From Microbacterium sp. LWH7-1.2 (GTDB lineage Bacteria > Actinomycetota > Actinomycetes > Actinomycetales > Microbacteriaceae): 64,000 bases of DNA. Position 1 is the first letter of the stretch. Each line of letters opens with the position of its first letter. The DNA is taken from NCBI RefSeq assembly GCF_038397755.1, contig NZ_CP151637.1, positions 2,046,001 through 2,110,000 of the forward strand. Direction: 5' to 3'. The translations under genes and the position numbers were made by a program. The notes beneath the pieces were generated by a model. That model made no database searches. It was not told where the DNA came from and saw nothing but the letters and a program-made list of their open reading frames with translations. Shown here piece by piece: positions 10,731 through 22,441 of this stretch.

Positions 10731-12329
10731 TCACTCCCACTCGATGGTCCCCGGGGGCTTCGACGTCACGTCGAGCACCACGCGGTTGACCTCGCGGACC
10801 TCGTTGGTGATGCGGTTCGAGATCCTGGAGAGCACGTCGTAGGGCAGGCGCGTCCAGTCGGCGGTCATCGCGTCCTCGCTCGAGACGGGGCGCAGCACGA
10901 TCGGGTGGCCGTAGGTGCGGCCGTCGCCCTGCACGCCGACCGAGCGCACGTCGGCGAGGAGGACCACCGGGCACTGCCAGATCTCGCCGTCGAGCCCGGC
11001 CTTCGTCAGCTCCTCCCGGGCGATGGCGTCGGCATCGCGCAGAATCTCGAGACGGTCAGCGGTGACCTCACCCACGATCCGGATGCCGAGGCCGGGGCCC
11101 GGAAACGGCTGGCGGCCCACGATCACCTCGGGGAGCCCCAGTTCGCGTCCGATCGCACGCACCTCGTCCTTGAACAGGGTGCGCAGCGGCTCGACGAGCT
11201 CGAACTGCAGGTCCTCGGGGAGGCCGCCGACGTTGTGGTGCGACTTGATGTTCGCGGTGCCCGTGCCGCCACCCGACTCGACGACGTCGGGGTACAGCGT
11301 GCCCTGCACGAGGAAGCGGATGGGCTCGCCGTCGGCCTCTGCCTCCGCGACGAGCGCGGCCTCGGCCTGCTCGAACGTGCGGATGAACTCGCGGCCGATG
11401 ATCTTGCGCTTCTGCTCGGGATCGCTGACTCCGGCGAGGGCGTTCAGGAACTGCTCGCGCGCGTCGACGGTGACCAGGCGCACACCGGTCGAGGCGACGT
11501 AGTCCTGCTCGACCTGCTCGCGCTCGTGCTTACGGAGGAGCCCGTGATCGACGAAGATGCAGACGAGCTGGTCGCCGACGGCCTTGTGCACGAGGGCCGC
11601 CGCGACAGCGGAGTCGACACCGCCCGACAGACCGCAGATCACGCGGCCTGTGCCGACCTGCGCCTGGATCTTCGCGACCTGCTCGGCGATGACATTGCCG
11701 CTGTTCCAGTCGGCCGGAAGACCCGCCGCCTTGTGCAGGAAGTTCTCGATGACCCGCTGGCCGTGGTCGGAGTGCTTGACCTCGGGGTGCCACTGCACAC
11801 CGTACAGGCGCCGCTCGTCGCTGCCGAAGGCGGCGACCGGCGTGGCAGCCGTCGCCGCGAGCACCTCGAAGCCCTCCGGTGCGCGCGACACCTGGTCGCC
11901 GTGGCTCATCCAGACGTTCTGCTCGAGGGGCTGCCCAGCCAGCAGCACACCACCGTCGTTCGCGACGACGGCATCCGTCGCTCCGTACTCACGGAGTCCG
12001 GTGTTCGCGACCTCGCCGCCGAGCGCCTGCGCCATGACCTGGAAGCCGTAGCAGATGCCCAGCGTCGGCACGCCGAGGTCGAAGACCCCGGTGTCGAGCG
12101 CGGGGGCGCCCGCTTCGTACACCGACGACGGGCCGCCCGACAGGATGATGCCGACCGGGTTCTTCGCCGCGATGTCGGCGGCGCTCGCGGTGTGCGGGAC
12201 GATCTCGCTGTAGACGCCCGCCTCGCGCACACGGCGCGCGATCAGCTGCGCATACTGGGCGCCGAAATCGACGACGAGAACGGGGCGCTGGGACGTATCG
12301 GTCGCTGTTTGTGAAGGGCTCTGGGTCAA
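10731..12329 (-). CDS. guaA: GMP synthase (glutamine-hydrolysing)
   Basis: 532 residues; converts XMP to GMP with ATP and glutamine. The N-terminal class I amidotransferase has the Cys nucleophile in [10 protein letters not shown] and the His/Glu pair in [10 protein letters not shown]. The central ATP pyrophosphatase has the PP-loop [13 protein letters not shown], and the C-terminal dimerisation domain ends in the typical [10 protein letters not shown]. The likely start is a TTG overlapping the stop of the DUF3817 gene, so the two are co-transcribed from the leaderless promoter at 12834-12839. Confidence 0.95.
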   Translation of the reverse strand: MTQSPSQTATDTSQRPVLVVDFGAQYAQLIARRVREAGVYSEIVPHTASAADIAAKNPVGIILSGGPSSVYEAGAPALDTGVFDLGVPTLGICYGFQVMAQALGGEVANTGLREYGATDAVVANDGGVLLAGQPLEQNVWMSHGDQVSRAPEGFEVLAATAATPVAAFGSDERRLYGVQWHPEVKHSDHGQRVIENFLHKAAGLPADWNSGNVIAEQVAKIQAQVGTGRVICGLSGGVDSAVAAALVHKAVGDQLVCIFVDHGLLRKHEREQVEQDYVASTGVRLVTVDAREQFLNALAGVSDPEQKRKIIGREFIRTFEQAEAALVAEAEADGEPIRFLVQGTLYPDVVESGGGTGTANIKSHHNVGGLPEDLQFELVEPLRTLFKDEVRAIGRELGLPEVIVGRQPFPGPGLGIRIVGEVTADRLEILRDADAIAREELTKAGLDGEIWQCPVVLLADVRSVGVQGDGRTYGHPIVLRPVSSEDAMTADWTRLPYDVLSRISNRITNEVREVNRVVLDVTSKPPGTIEWE

Positions 12330-12826
12330 CGCTTGTTCTCCGTCGGGATGGCGTGGGTGAGAGTGGAGTGCCCGGCCTGCGAGTGCAGCTCGGCTGCCTC
12401 ACGCTCGGCCAGGTAGGTCTTGACGTCGCGGCCGACGCGCGCCTCCATGAAGAACGAGAGGAGGGGCACGATGCCGCCCGCGGCGAGCATGCCCAGACGC
12501 AGGAGGTTCCACCGCATCAGGCTCCACACGCGGAAGCACGAGATCAGGTAGACCACGTAGAACCAGCCGTGGGCGACGAGGATGCCGAGCGACAGGTTGA
12601 ACCCGTCACCGGTCGACTCGAGGCCGGAGGCCGTCTCGACGACGGGCGCGAACCACAGGAATCCGCCGGAACCACCGAGGAACAGCTCGTAGCCGACCGC
12701 GTACTTGACGATCATCTCGGCGACGAGCAGCAGCAGCATCGTGCCCGTGATGATCGAGCAGATCTGGTAGAACTTCAGGGCTCCGCGGATCGCCGGAAAG
12801 GAAGCGAGCTTCGGGGCGCGGGGCAT
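12326..12826 (-). CDS. DUF3817 integral membrane protein
   Basis: 166 residues with three to four hydrophobic helices ([59 protein letters not shown]), the pattern of DUF3817, a family commonly encoded next to guaA in actinobacteria. Function unknown. A TAGACT box seven bases before this ATG marks a leaderless start and rules out the longer upstream frame. Confidence 0.85.
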   Translation of the reverse strand: MPRAPKLASFPAIRGALKFYQICSIITGTMLLLLVAEMIVKYAVGYELFLGGSGGFLWFAPVVETASGLESTGDGFNLSLGILVAHGWFYVVYLISCFRVWSLMRWNLLRLGMLAAGGIVPLLSFFMEARVGRDVKTYLAEREAAELHSQAGHSTLTHAIPTENKR

Positions 12827-12833
12827 GGCCCCC

Positions 12834-12839
12834 AGTCTA
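12834..12839 (-). promoter_or_regulatory. Leaderless -10 box for DUF3817-guaA
   Basis: Minus-strand TAGACT, seven bases, then ATG 12826. Confidence 0.6.
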
Positions 12840-12891
12840 CCCGCGGCGCTGTGCCCGAATCCCTGGCTCAGGGCTGCGGGGCGTTTCCCGC

Positions 12892-13779
12892 TCAGGATGC
12901 TGCGGGCTCGGGGTCGTCGCCGGACGCGCGGTCGTCCTCGAAGTCCTCGACCTCCTTCTCCCACGCGTCCTTCGCGAGGCGGTACCAGAGGTAGAACGCG
13001 AAGCCCGCGAAGACCGCCCACTCGACGGCGTAGAAGATGTTGAGCCAGTTGATGCCCGAGCCCTCGACCGGCGCCGGCGATGAGATCGCGTCGAGACCCG
13101 CGACGGCCTCGACCGAGGCGATGTAGGGCCGGTAGACGAACAGGGCGTCGACATCGTGCCACTGGCCGAGCAGTGCGGCCGGCGACATGCGCGTCAGCGT
13201 CTGCGGATCCTCGCCACGGGGCGGAAGCACCGGCCCTTCGTCGGAGATCAGGCGTCCGGTCACCTCGACGGTCTCGGAGACGGATGCTGCGCCCTCGAGC
13301 TGCTCGACGGCCGCGCGTGCGTCCTCTTCGGTGGAGGCCCACCCGAGCGCCACCGCGACCGAGGTCGGGCCGACCGTCGCGCTCACGTCGGGGTCGATGC
13401 GCAGCTGCCCGGTCACCCAGTAGCCCAGGGCACCGTCGTTGTAGCGCGACTGGACGACGATGAAGTCCTCGGGCACCCAAGTGCCGCGCGTCTGAACGCG
13501 CTGGCCCACCAGCGGCTCGGGGAGGTACTCGCCCGGCAGCGCGACGTCCGCGAGGGGCTGCACCTCCTCCGTCGCCCCCGGGGGCACCGCATTCGTCTGC
13601 ACCGCACGACCCAGCTGCCACTGCCCGAGCCACGCGAACACTCCCGCGACGACGAGGCAGAGCAGCAGCATCCCGATCCATCGCGGCCGCAGCATCACCT
13701 CGCGCAGGGTCGGCGGGAAGGCTTCGGGGGCGAGGTCGGCCGTTCCCGCCGGGTCGGGGTCGGTCATGGCATCCGTCAT
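12892..13779 (-). CDS. SURF1-family cytochrome oxidase assembly protein
   Basis: 295 residues. Two membrane helices, one at about 35-55 (IGMLLLCLVVAGVFAWLGQWQ) and one at about 235-260 (NIFYAVEWAVFAGFAFYLWYRL), enclose an extracytoplasmic domain, the SURF1 topology. SURF1 proteins help insert heme a into cytochrome aa3 oxidase. LGQWQLGRA and PRWIGMLLL are family phrases. The start overlaps the guaB3 stop codon (ATGA), so it is translated from the guaB3 transcript. A trailing acidic tail (about 20 residues) is disordered. Confidence 0.85.
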   Translation of the reverse strand: MTDAMTDPDPAGTADLAPEAFPPTLREVMLRPRWIGMLLLCLVVAGVFAWLGQWQLGRAVQTNAVPPGATEEVQPLADVALPGEYLPEPLVGQRVQTRGTWVPEDFIVVQSRYNDGALGYWVTGQLRIDPDVSATVGPTSVAVALGWASTEEDARAAVEQLEGAASVSETVEVTGRLISDEGPVLPPRGEDPQTLTRMSPAALLGQWHDVDALFVYRPYIASVEAVAGLDAISSPAPVEGSGINWLNIFYAVEWAVFAGFAFYLWYRLAKDAWEKEVEDFEDDRASGDDPEPAAS

Positions 13780-14900
13780 CCCGCGGCGTACGGCGCGACG
13801 ACGACCTCGACCCGCTGGAACTCCTTGAGGTCGGAGTATCCGGTCGTCGCCATGGACTTGCGCAGCGCCCCGATGAGGTTCGCGGTGCCGTCGGCGACCG
13901 GGGCGGGGCCGTAAAGGACCTCTTCGAGCGATGCGACCTGGTCGACCCTCACGCGGCGGCCGCGCGGCAGCTTGGCGTGGTGCGCCTCGGGTCCCCAGTG
14001 GAAGCCCTGGCCCGGAGCATCCGTCGCCCGCGCGAGCGCGACTCCGAGCATCACGGCGTCGGCGCCCATCGCGATCGCCTTGACGATGTCGCCCGACGTG
14101 CCCACGCCACCGTCGGCGATGACGTGCACATAGCGCCCGCCCGACTCGTCGAGGTAGTCGCGGCGCGCGCCCGCGACGTCGGCGACCGCGGTGGCCATCG
14201 GGGCGTGAAGGCCCAGGGTGGCGCGCGTCGTGGACGCCGCTCCCCCGCCGAAGCCGACGAGCACGCCGGCGGCACCCGTGCGCATGAGGTGCAGCGCGGC
14301 GGTGTACGTCGACGCGCCGCCGACGATGACGGGAACGTCGAGGTCGTAGATGAACTTCTTGAGGTTCAGCGGCTGGTCGACGCTCGAGACGTGCTCGGCG
14401 GAGACCGTGGTTCCGCGGATCACGAAGACGTCGACGCCGGCGGCCACGACCGTCTCGTACAGCTCCTGGGTGCGCTGCGGAGTGAGGGAGCCGGCGACCG
14501 TCACGCCCCCGGCGCGGATCTCGGCGAGGCGATCGCGCACGAGCTCGGGCTTGATGGGCTCGGCGTAGAGCTCCTGCATGCGGCGCGTCGCGGCGGCCTT
14601 CTCGAGGCCGGCGATCTCGGCGAGCAGCGGCTCGGGGTCGTCGTAGCGGGTCCAGAGGCCCTCGAGGTCGAGGACGCCGAGGCCGCCGAGCTGACCCAGC
14701 ATGATCGCGGTGCGCGGGCTCACGACCGAGTCCATCGGGGCGCCCAGCACCGGGATGTCGAAGCTGAACGCGTCGATCGTCCAGGTGGTCGAGACGTCCT
14801 CGGGGTTGCGCGTGCGCCGCGACGGCACCACGGCGATGTCGTCGAACGAGTAGGCGCGGCGCGCGCGCTTGGCCCGGCCGAGTTCGATGTCCATGCTCAC
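13776..14900 (-). CDS. guaB3: GuaB3-family IMP dehydrogenase-related protein
   Basis: 374 residues, one TIM barrel of the IMPDH/GMPR superfamily without CBS domains. LGAPMDSVVSPRTA and VIADGGVGTSGDIVKAIAMGADAVMLG are conserved substrate-binding segments. The loop that carries the catalytic Cys in IMPDH (GSICTTR, present in the guaB gene at 20645) reads GGGAASTTRATLG here, without Cys. That is common in actinobacterial GuaB3, whose reaction is not firmly settled, so dehydrogenase activity should not be assumed. The GTG start is fixed by a leaderless -10 box. Confidence 0.85.
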   Translation of the reverse strand: MSMDIELGRAKRARRAYSFDDIAVVPSRRTRNPEDVSTTWTIDAFSFDIPVLGAPMDSVVSPRTAIMLGQLGGLGVLDLEGLWTRYDDPEPLLAEIAGLEKAAATRRMQELYAEPIKPELVRDRLAEIRAGGVTVAGSLTPQRTQELYETVVAAGVDVFVIRGTTVSAEHVSSVDQPLNLKKFIYDLDVPVIVGGASTYTAALHLMRTGAAGVLVGFGGGAASTTRATLGLHAPMATAVADVAGARRDYLDESGGRYVHVIADGGVGTSGDIVKAIAMGADAVMLGVALARATDAPGQGFHWGPEAHHAKLPRGRRVRVDQVASLEEVLYGPAPVADGTANLIGALRKSMATTGYSDLKEFQRVEVVVAPYAAG

Positions 14901-14906
14901 GCGTCC

Positions 14907-14912
14907 ACCCTA
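14907..14912 (-). promoter_or_regulatory. Leaderless -10 box for guaB3-SURF1
   Basis: Minus-strand TAGGGT, six bases, then GTG 14900. Confidence 0.6.
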
Positions 14913-14941
14913 CCTTCCGGGGTTATCGCGACTCGAAAGCG

Positions 14942-16630
<1,689 letters not shown>

Positions 16631-16716
16631 GGTGCTTCCTGTCTGCTCCGCGGGACGGGTTCGTCCGCTGGGGAGCCGACCAGACTATCCCACCGCTCTG
16701 CGACCGGAGGCGGGGC

Positions 16717-17001
16717 TCAGGCGGCCGGCGCGGCGTACCGGCCGGACTTGATCGCGCGCTCGCGGGCCTTGGCGGCCTCGACTTCGCGATTCTTCGGCGG
16801 CGTCACTGCGACGAGGTCGTCGAGCAGGTGCTGCGTGATGTGCGCGATCTCGTGCACCGCGCGATCGAACGCCTCCTGGTTCGCCTTCGACGGCTTCGTG
16901 GTGCCCGCGATCTTGCGCACGTACTGGAGCGCGGCGGCGTGGACCTCTGCGGACGAGGCGGCGGGCTCGAAGTTGTGGAGCGTGTGGATGTTCCGGCACA
17001 T
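16717..17001 (-). CDS. DUF2277 family protein
   Basis: 94 residues that match the DUF2277 pattern throughout: MCRNIHTLHNFEP at the start, VRKIAGTTKPSKAN in the middle and PPKNREVEAAKARERA near the end. Small, soluble, helical. Function unknown. Transcribed alone from a leaderless start. Confidence 0.9.
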   Translation of the reverse strand: MCRNIHTLHNFEPAASSAEVHAAALQYVRKIAGTTKPSKANQEAFDRAVHEIAHITQHLLDDLVAVTPPKNREVEAAKARERAIKSGRYAAPAA

Positions 17002-17008
17002 GCCCCCG

Positions 17009-17014
17009 ACCCTA
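17009..17014 (-). promoter_or_regulatory. Leaderless -10 box of the DUF2277 gene
   Basis: Minus-strand TAGGGT, seven bases, then ATG 17001. Confidence 0.6.
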
Positions 17015-17041
17015 CGCCGCGCCCCCGACGCGGGCCAGGGC

Positions 17042-17151
17042 GCAGCATCCGTCGCCGCCCGTTCACATCGCGTGCTCTCACAGAGGCGACACGTTGTGCA
17101 CGTGAACGACGTGTGCGCTCGGCGAGATCACGTGATGCGAACGGATGCTGC
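17042..17151. repeat. Quasi-palindromic element A
   Basis: Outer arms gcagcatccgt (17042-17052) and acggatgctgc (17141-17151) are perfect. Inside, 17061-17101 and 17102-17142 are inverted copies matching at about 31 of 41 positions with no loop. The inner sequence resembles element B on the other side of the TetR/MFS pair. Confidence 0.65.
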
Positions 17152-17176
17152 GACCTGCGGCATCCGTCCCGCTCCG

Positions 17177-17851
17177 CTACCAGCGGTCGGTGCCGCGCGG
17201 GAGGACCTCGAGCACGTGAGGCAGCTCGGTCGGGAAGCAGGAGCGGAAGAGCTCGGTGATCTGCGGGTCGGAGCCGTAGTCGTCGACGATGCGCAGGCCG
17301 ATCATCGTCGAGATGAGCATGCCCTCGGCCATGAACGCGCGCGACTCGTCGGCGTCGAGCCCCATCTCGTCGCGGAAGAAGCGCCACACCTTCGCGAATC
17401 CCCGCCGCGCGGCGGCCCCGATCGCGGGGTGGCTTCCCAGCAGATAGGCGTGCGCGAGAGTCTGGTGGAGGCCTCGCACCTCGATGAGGTCGACGTAGGC
17501 CTGCCCGATGCGCTTGGCGGCGGACTTCTCGGGCGTGATGTCGGGATCGTGCGGGGTCTCGTCGGCAAGCGCCGCGCGGAAGCCCGCGAGCATGCGCGCG
17601 AGGGCGTCGTCGAGCACCGCGAGGAAGAGGTTCTCCTTCGAGCCGAACAGGCGCACGACGTACGGCTGGCTCACGCCGGCCGCCCGGGCCACCTCGTCGG
17701 TCGTCGCACCCTCGTAGCCGCGGGCGCCGAACACCGCGAGCGCGGCCACCAGGATCTGGCGGCGCCGCTCTTCGGACGACAGGCGCTTGCCCGTGTCGGC
17801 CGCCTCGTCGGCGGCGACGGTGCCGCTCGCACTCGCTGCTGGAGCTGTCAT
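17177..17851 (-). CDS. TetR-family regulator of the divergent MFS exporter
   Basis: 224 residues. After a flexible 20-residue head the helix-turn-helix reads TTDEVARAAGVSQPYVVRLFGSKENL (about 45-75), followed by a large ligand-binding domain. It is divergent from an EmrB/QacA-type transporter, the classic drug-sensing arrangement. Three matching operators lie in the 96-base gap and overlap both promoters, so it most likely represses both genes. The start is leaderless (TAACCT, six bases, ATG). Confidence 0.88.
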   Translation of the reverse strand: MTAPAASASGTVAADEAADTGKRLSSEERRRQILVAALAVFGARGYEGATTDEVARAAGVSQPYVVRLFGSKENLFLAVLDDALARMLAGFRAALADETPHDPDITPEKSAAKRIGQAYVDLIEVRGLHQTLAHAYLLGSHPAIGAAARRGFAKVWRFFRDEMGLDADESRAFMAEGMLISTMIGLRIVDDYGSDPQITELFRSCFPTELPHVLEVLPRGTDRW

Positions 17852-17857
17852 GCCGAA

Positions 17858-17863
17858 AGGTTA
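17858..17863 (-). promoter_or_regulatory. Leaderless -10 box of the TetR gene
   Basis: Minus-strand TAACCT, six bases, then ATG 17851. An upstream TTACAA 18 bases away can serve as -35. Confidence 0.55.
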
Positions 17864-17933
17864 TCAGCGAATTACTTGACTTTGTAATCAGTCGATTACT
17901 ACATTGGCGTCCAGTACGTAATCATCCAATTAC
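17860..17933. promoter_or_regulatory. Three TetR operators and the MFS promoter
   Basis: Sites GTTATC-AGCG-AATTAC (17860-17875), GTAATC-AGTC-GATTAC (17884-17899) and GTAATC-ATCC-AATTAC (17918-17933) share the form GTWATC-N4-RATTAC. The plus-strand promoter TTGACT (17876-17881), 18-base spacer, TACATT (17900-17905) has the middle operator in its spacer. The first operator overlaps the TetR -10 box. Confidence 0.75.
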
Positions 17934-17947
17934 AACCGGAGTCTCTC

Positions 17948-19411
17948 GTGACCGAATCACCCCTCACCGCGACCCCGCGGCGCGCCCGGCCGTTCGCGCT
18001 CGTGGTGGCCGCAGCATCCCTTCCGATGTTCATGGCCACGCTCGACAACCTCGTCATGACGAACGCGCTCCCGGTGCTGCACCAGGAGATGGGCGCGAGC
18101 GTCGAAGAGCTGCAGTGGTTCGTCAACGCCTACACGTTGGCGTTCGCCGGCGCGATCCTCGTCGCCTCCGCGCTCGGCGACCGGTTCGGTCGCCGCACCC
18201 TCTTCGCGATCGGCATCGCGGTGTTCGGCGTGGGTTCGGTGCTCGCCGCGCTCAGCACCGACCCGACACAGCTGATCGCCGCCCGCGCCGTGCAGGGCCT
18301 CGGCGCGGCGGGCGTGATGCCGCTGTCGCTCGCCCTGCTGAGCGGGGCGGTGCCGCCCGCGCGACGCGCCCTCGCCATCGGCATCTGGGGCGGCGTCTCG
18401 GGCCTCGGCGTCGCGGTCGGCCCGCTCGTCGGCGGGGCGATCATGGAGGGCTGGGACTGGCAGGCGATCTTCTGGATCAATGTGCCCGTGGCGATCATCG
18501 CGATCCCGCTCGCCCTCGTCGTGCTGAACAATGACTTCGGCGCCCGTGCGCGCATCGACGTCCCGGGTGCGCTGCTTGCGGCCGCCGGCGTGCTCGCCCT
18601 CGTCCATGCGATCGTCCGCGGCAACGACGACGGCTGGGACTCGGTCGGGGTCATCGCCGAGATCGTGCTCGGCGCCCTCCTCATCGCGGCGTTCCTGTGG
18701 TGGCAGACGCGGGCGCAGGCCCCGCTGATGCCGCTGCGCCTCTTCCGCGACCGCTCGTTCTCGATCACGAACCTCGTCGGCTTCGCGTTCAGCTTCGGCA
18801 CGTTCGGCGCGGTGTTCATCCTCATCCAGTACCTGCAGGTCGTGCAGGGCTCGACCCCGCTCGAGGCCGCCGTGCAGACCACTCCGTGGACGCTCGCGCC
18901 CATGATCGTCGCCCCGATCGCCGGCATCCTCGCCCCGCGTGTCGGCACACGCGTGCTCCTGGTGCTCGGCCTCGCGCTGCAGGGCCTGGCCCTCACCTGG
19001 ATCGCCGCCGTCATGTCGACCGACCTCGACTACCCCACGCTCATCGCGCCGTTCATCATGGCCGGGGTCGGCATGGCGCTCGTCTTCGCCCCGTCCGCGA
19101 CGGCACTGCTCGCGACCCTCGGACTCATCGACCACGCCAAGGCGTCGGGCGTGAACTCCACGGTCCGCGAGCTCGGCGTCGCCCTCGGCACCGCCGTGAT
19201 GACGGCGATCTTCGTCAGCGCCGGCGGCGAGCTCCTCCCCGACATGTACGTCGATGCCGCGCGCCCCGCCGTCTTCACCGGCGCGGTCGTGCTGTTCGCG
19301 GCGACGATCGCGGCGCTGTGGCTCCCGTCCGGGAAGGGCGCGACGGATGCTGCCGCCCCAGCTTCGCCCGAGACCGAGGCCGCCGAGCCCGAGCTCGCAG
19401 CCGCTGCGTAG
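17948..19411 (+). CDS. DHA2-type MFS multidrug exporter (EmrB/QacA-like)
   Basis: 487 residues, about 14 hydrophobic helices. MATLDNLVMTNALPVLHQEM in helix 1 and LGDRFGRRTLF after helix 2 (motif A) and the GPLVGGAIMEGWDWQAIFWIN segment (motif C region) are typical of drug:H+ antiporter family 2. Substrate unknown. Ala/Glu-rich cytoplasmic tail. The GTG start has a CCGGAG ribosome site. Controlled by the divergent TetR regulator. Confidence 0.88.
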   Translation: MTESPLTATPRRARPFALVVAAASLPMFMATLDNLVMTNALPVLHQEMGASVEELQWFVNAYTLAFAGAILVASALGDRFGRRTLFAIGIAVFGVGSVLAALSTDPTQLIAARAVQGLGAAGVMPLSLALLSGAVPPARRALAIGIWGGVSGLGVAVGPLVGGAIMEGWDWQAIFWINVPVAIIAIPLALVVLNNDFGARARIDVPGALLAAAGVLALVHAIVRGNDDGWDSVGVIAEIVLGALLIAAFLWWQTRAQAPLMPLRLFRDRSFSITNLVGFAFSFGTFGAVFILIQYLQVVQGSTPLEAAVQTTPWTLAPMIVAPIAGILAPRVGTRVLLVLGLALQGLALTWIAAVMSTDLDYPTLIAPFIMAGVGMALVFAPSATALLATLGLIDHAKASGVNSTVRELGVALGTAVMTAIFVSAGGELLPDMYVDAARPAVFTGAVVLFAATIAALWLPSGKGATDAAAPASPETEAAEPELAAAA

Positions 19412-19429
19412 GCCCGCGCGTTGGGAGCG

Positions 19430-19491
19430 TGTGCTCTCGCCGAGATGACATGGCGTGTACGCCGACAACGTGTCTCCTCGGCGAGAGCACA
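19430..19491. repeat. Quasi-palindromic element B
   Basis: Perfect 15-base arms tgtgctctcgccgag (19430-19444) and ctcggcgagagcaca (19477-19491) with a partly pairing centre. The arm sequence is similar to element A at 17061-17142. Confidence 0.65.
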
Positions 19492-19492
19492 T

Positions 19493-19533
19493 GATGTCGA
19501 CGGATGCCTCAGCCCGAGGCATCCGTCGACATC
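19493..19533 (+). terminator. Long hairpin after the MFS gene
   Basis: Perfect 18-base arms (19493-19510, 19516-19533) with a 5-base loop; no T-run. Contains GGATGCC. It lies between convergent genes and could stop transcription from both sides. Confidence 0.55.
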
Positions 19534-19553
19534 ACCGTCCGGGGTGCTGCGCG

Positions 19554-20177
19554 TCAGCTGTTCCGTCCGCGCAGCAGGCGCGTGAAGGGCCCGTCGAGCA
19601 CGAACAGCAGGAATGCGATCGACCCGATCCACGGTGCGAGCACCACGACGACGGCCGAGATGATGAGGGCGCTCAGCGAGCTGCGCCCGTAGGCGATGGC
19701 ATCGTCCTGGCTCATGTCGGGAAGCAGCACGTCACGCTGCCGGACAGCCCAGCCCCACTGCAGCCAGCTGAACAGGATCGCGAGGAAGAACGTCACCGGC
19801 ATCGCGAGCCGTCCGGCGAGCCACTCGGAGTACTCCGTAGTCAGGTTCGTCGCGAACGGCACGAGCACGATGAACAGCAGGCGCGCGTTGTTGAGCCACA
19901 CCGTGGTCGCGTCCACGCGGGCGACGTGCTCGAACTGCTGGACGTGCACCATCCACATCAGACAGAGCAGCACGAAGCTCAGGCCGAAGTTCAAGAACAG
20001 CTCGTACATGCCGGCGAGTGCGGCCCACATCTCTGCATTCGAGTCGACTTCGCCGAGCGAGTGCTGCGTGAGGTCGAGCACAAGCAGTGTCGCCGCGATC
20101 GCGAACACCCCGTCGGTGAACGCCTCGAGACGCGTCGTGCGCTGCGTCGCCGCCGGGTGCCGCCGCTGCCGGATCAT
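19554..20177 (-). CDS. TMEM175/DUF1211-type potassium channel-like protein
   Basis: 207 residues, six hydrophobic helices in one repeat. The first helix carries the family signature RLEAFTDGVFAIAATLLVLDL; the FSDG/FTDG motif lines the pore in bacterial TMEM175, which lack the usual K+ selectivity filter. Bacterial members assemble as tetramers and conduct K+. Start fixed by a leaderless -10 box. Confidence 0.88.
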   Translation of the reverse strand: MIRQRRHPAATQRTTRLEAFTDGVFAIAATLLVLDLTQHSLGEVDSNAEMWAALAGMYELFLNFGLSFVLLCLMWMVHVQQFEHVARVDATTVWLNNARLLFIVLVPFATNLTTEYSEWLAGRLAMPVTFFLAILFSWLQWGWAVRQRDVLLPDMSQDDAIAYGRSSLSALIISAVVVVLAPWIGSIAFLLFVLDGPFTRLLRGRNS

Positions 20178-20183
20178 GCCGCC

Positions 20184-20189
20184 AGGGTA
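20184..20189 (-). promoter_or_regulatory. Leaderless -10 box of the TMEM175-like gene
   Basis: Minus-strand TACCCT, six bases, then ATG 20177. Confidence 0.55.
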
Positions 20190-20380
20190 GCGACACCGGC
20201 GGTGGGGCGCCCACAGTCACACTCCGTCACCGCGTCCGGGACGGTGTCGCGCGCGGCGGTCGGATAAGAGACGGTCGGATGCTGCGCGCCACCGCCGGCG
20301 GACGCGCGAGGCAGTCGCGTCGGGCCGGCAACCGCGGCGGCTCCCCCGCTCCCACCCCACCCCAGCTTCCGGAGGCCCCC

Positions 20381-20440
20381 ATGACCGAGCATGTCCCGTA
20401 CGTTGCCGTCGGTGCGGGTGCGATGGGCCTGGCGACCGAC
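20381..20440 (+). pseudogene. Possible remnant of an FAD/NAD-binding oxidoreductase N-terminus
   Basis: A GGAGG site five bases before ATG 20381 is followed by codons reading MTEHVPYVAVGAGAMGLAT, close to the Rossmann start of FAD-dependent oxidoreductases (VAVIGAGAMGSAT). The similarity ends after about 20 codons and the frame runs into element C and then antisense to guaB. It looks like a deletion relic; a chance resemblance cannot be excluded. Confidence 0.3.
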
Positions 20441-20490
20441 GACTCCGCCCAGACGGCCGAGCTCCTCCGCGTCTCCTTACGTGATTCACT

Positions 20491-20560
20491 CGCTCCGCCG
20501 GAACGAGAAACCATGATCGGGTGCGCACATCACGCTCCGCGCGGTTTCTCCGGCGGATCG
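20491..20560. repeat. Quasi-palindromic element C
   Basis: cgctccgccgga and gagaaacc on the left are mirrored by ggtttctc and tccggcggatcg on the right (one mismatch and a 3-base offset). A further cggtttctcg copy follows. Confidence 0.5.
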
Positions 20561-20589
20561 CGGTTTCTCGACGAGCCTCGGCCGGAGAG

Positions 20590-20634
20590 ACGGATGCTGC
20601 GGCCCGGCGCAGCGCGCCGGGCCGCAGCATCCGT
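20590..20634 (-). terminator. Long perfect hairpin downstream of guaB
   Basis: Perfect 21-base arms (20590-20610, 20614-20634) with a 3-base loop, starting 10 bases after the guaB stop. Both arms contain GGATGCTGC. No T-tract. Confidence 0.6.
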
Positions 20635-20644
20635 TCCGAAGGGG

Positions 20645-22324
<1,680 letters not shown>

Positions 22325-22340
22325 TTATCCACAAGGGACC

Positions 22341-22370
22341 TTGGGCGAAACAGCGACGACACATTACAGT
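22341..22370 (+). promoter_or_regulatory. Promoter of the liv operon
   Basis: TTGGGC (22341-22346), 18-base spacer, TACAGT (22365-22370), about 65 bases before the first start codon. Confidence 0.5.
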
Positions 22371-22441
22371 CGTAGCGTCGTCATCACGGCCGATGCGACC
22401 CGAGCTTCGGTGTCCGCGTGGTGTGCCGAACTGGAGGTTCT

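Larger units (their letters stand above)
20178..20644. other. 467-base gap: TMEM175 promoter, a possible gene remnant, element C, guaB hairpin
   Basis: The left edge holds the TMEM175 leaderless box (20184-20189). The middle has a ribosome site plus the first 20 codons of what looks like an FAD-dependent oxidoreductase (20381). The right part has quasi-palindrome C and a long hairpin. No intact gene was found. Confidence 0.6.

Noticed and set aside
17042..19533. Insertion sequence or transposon around the TetR/MFS pair
   Set aside because: No transposase and no clear target-site duplication; only the two related palindromes were found.
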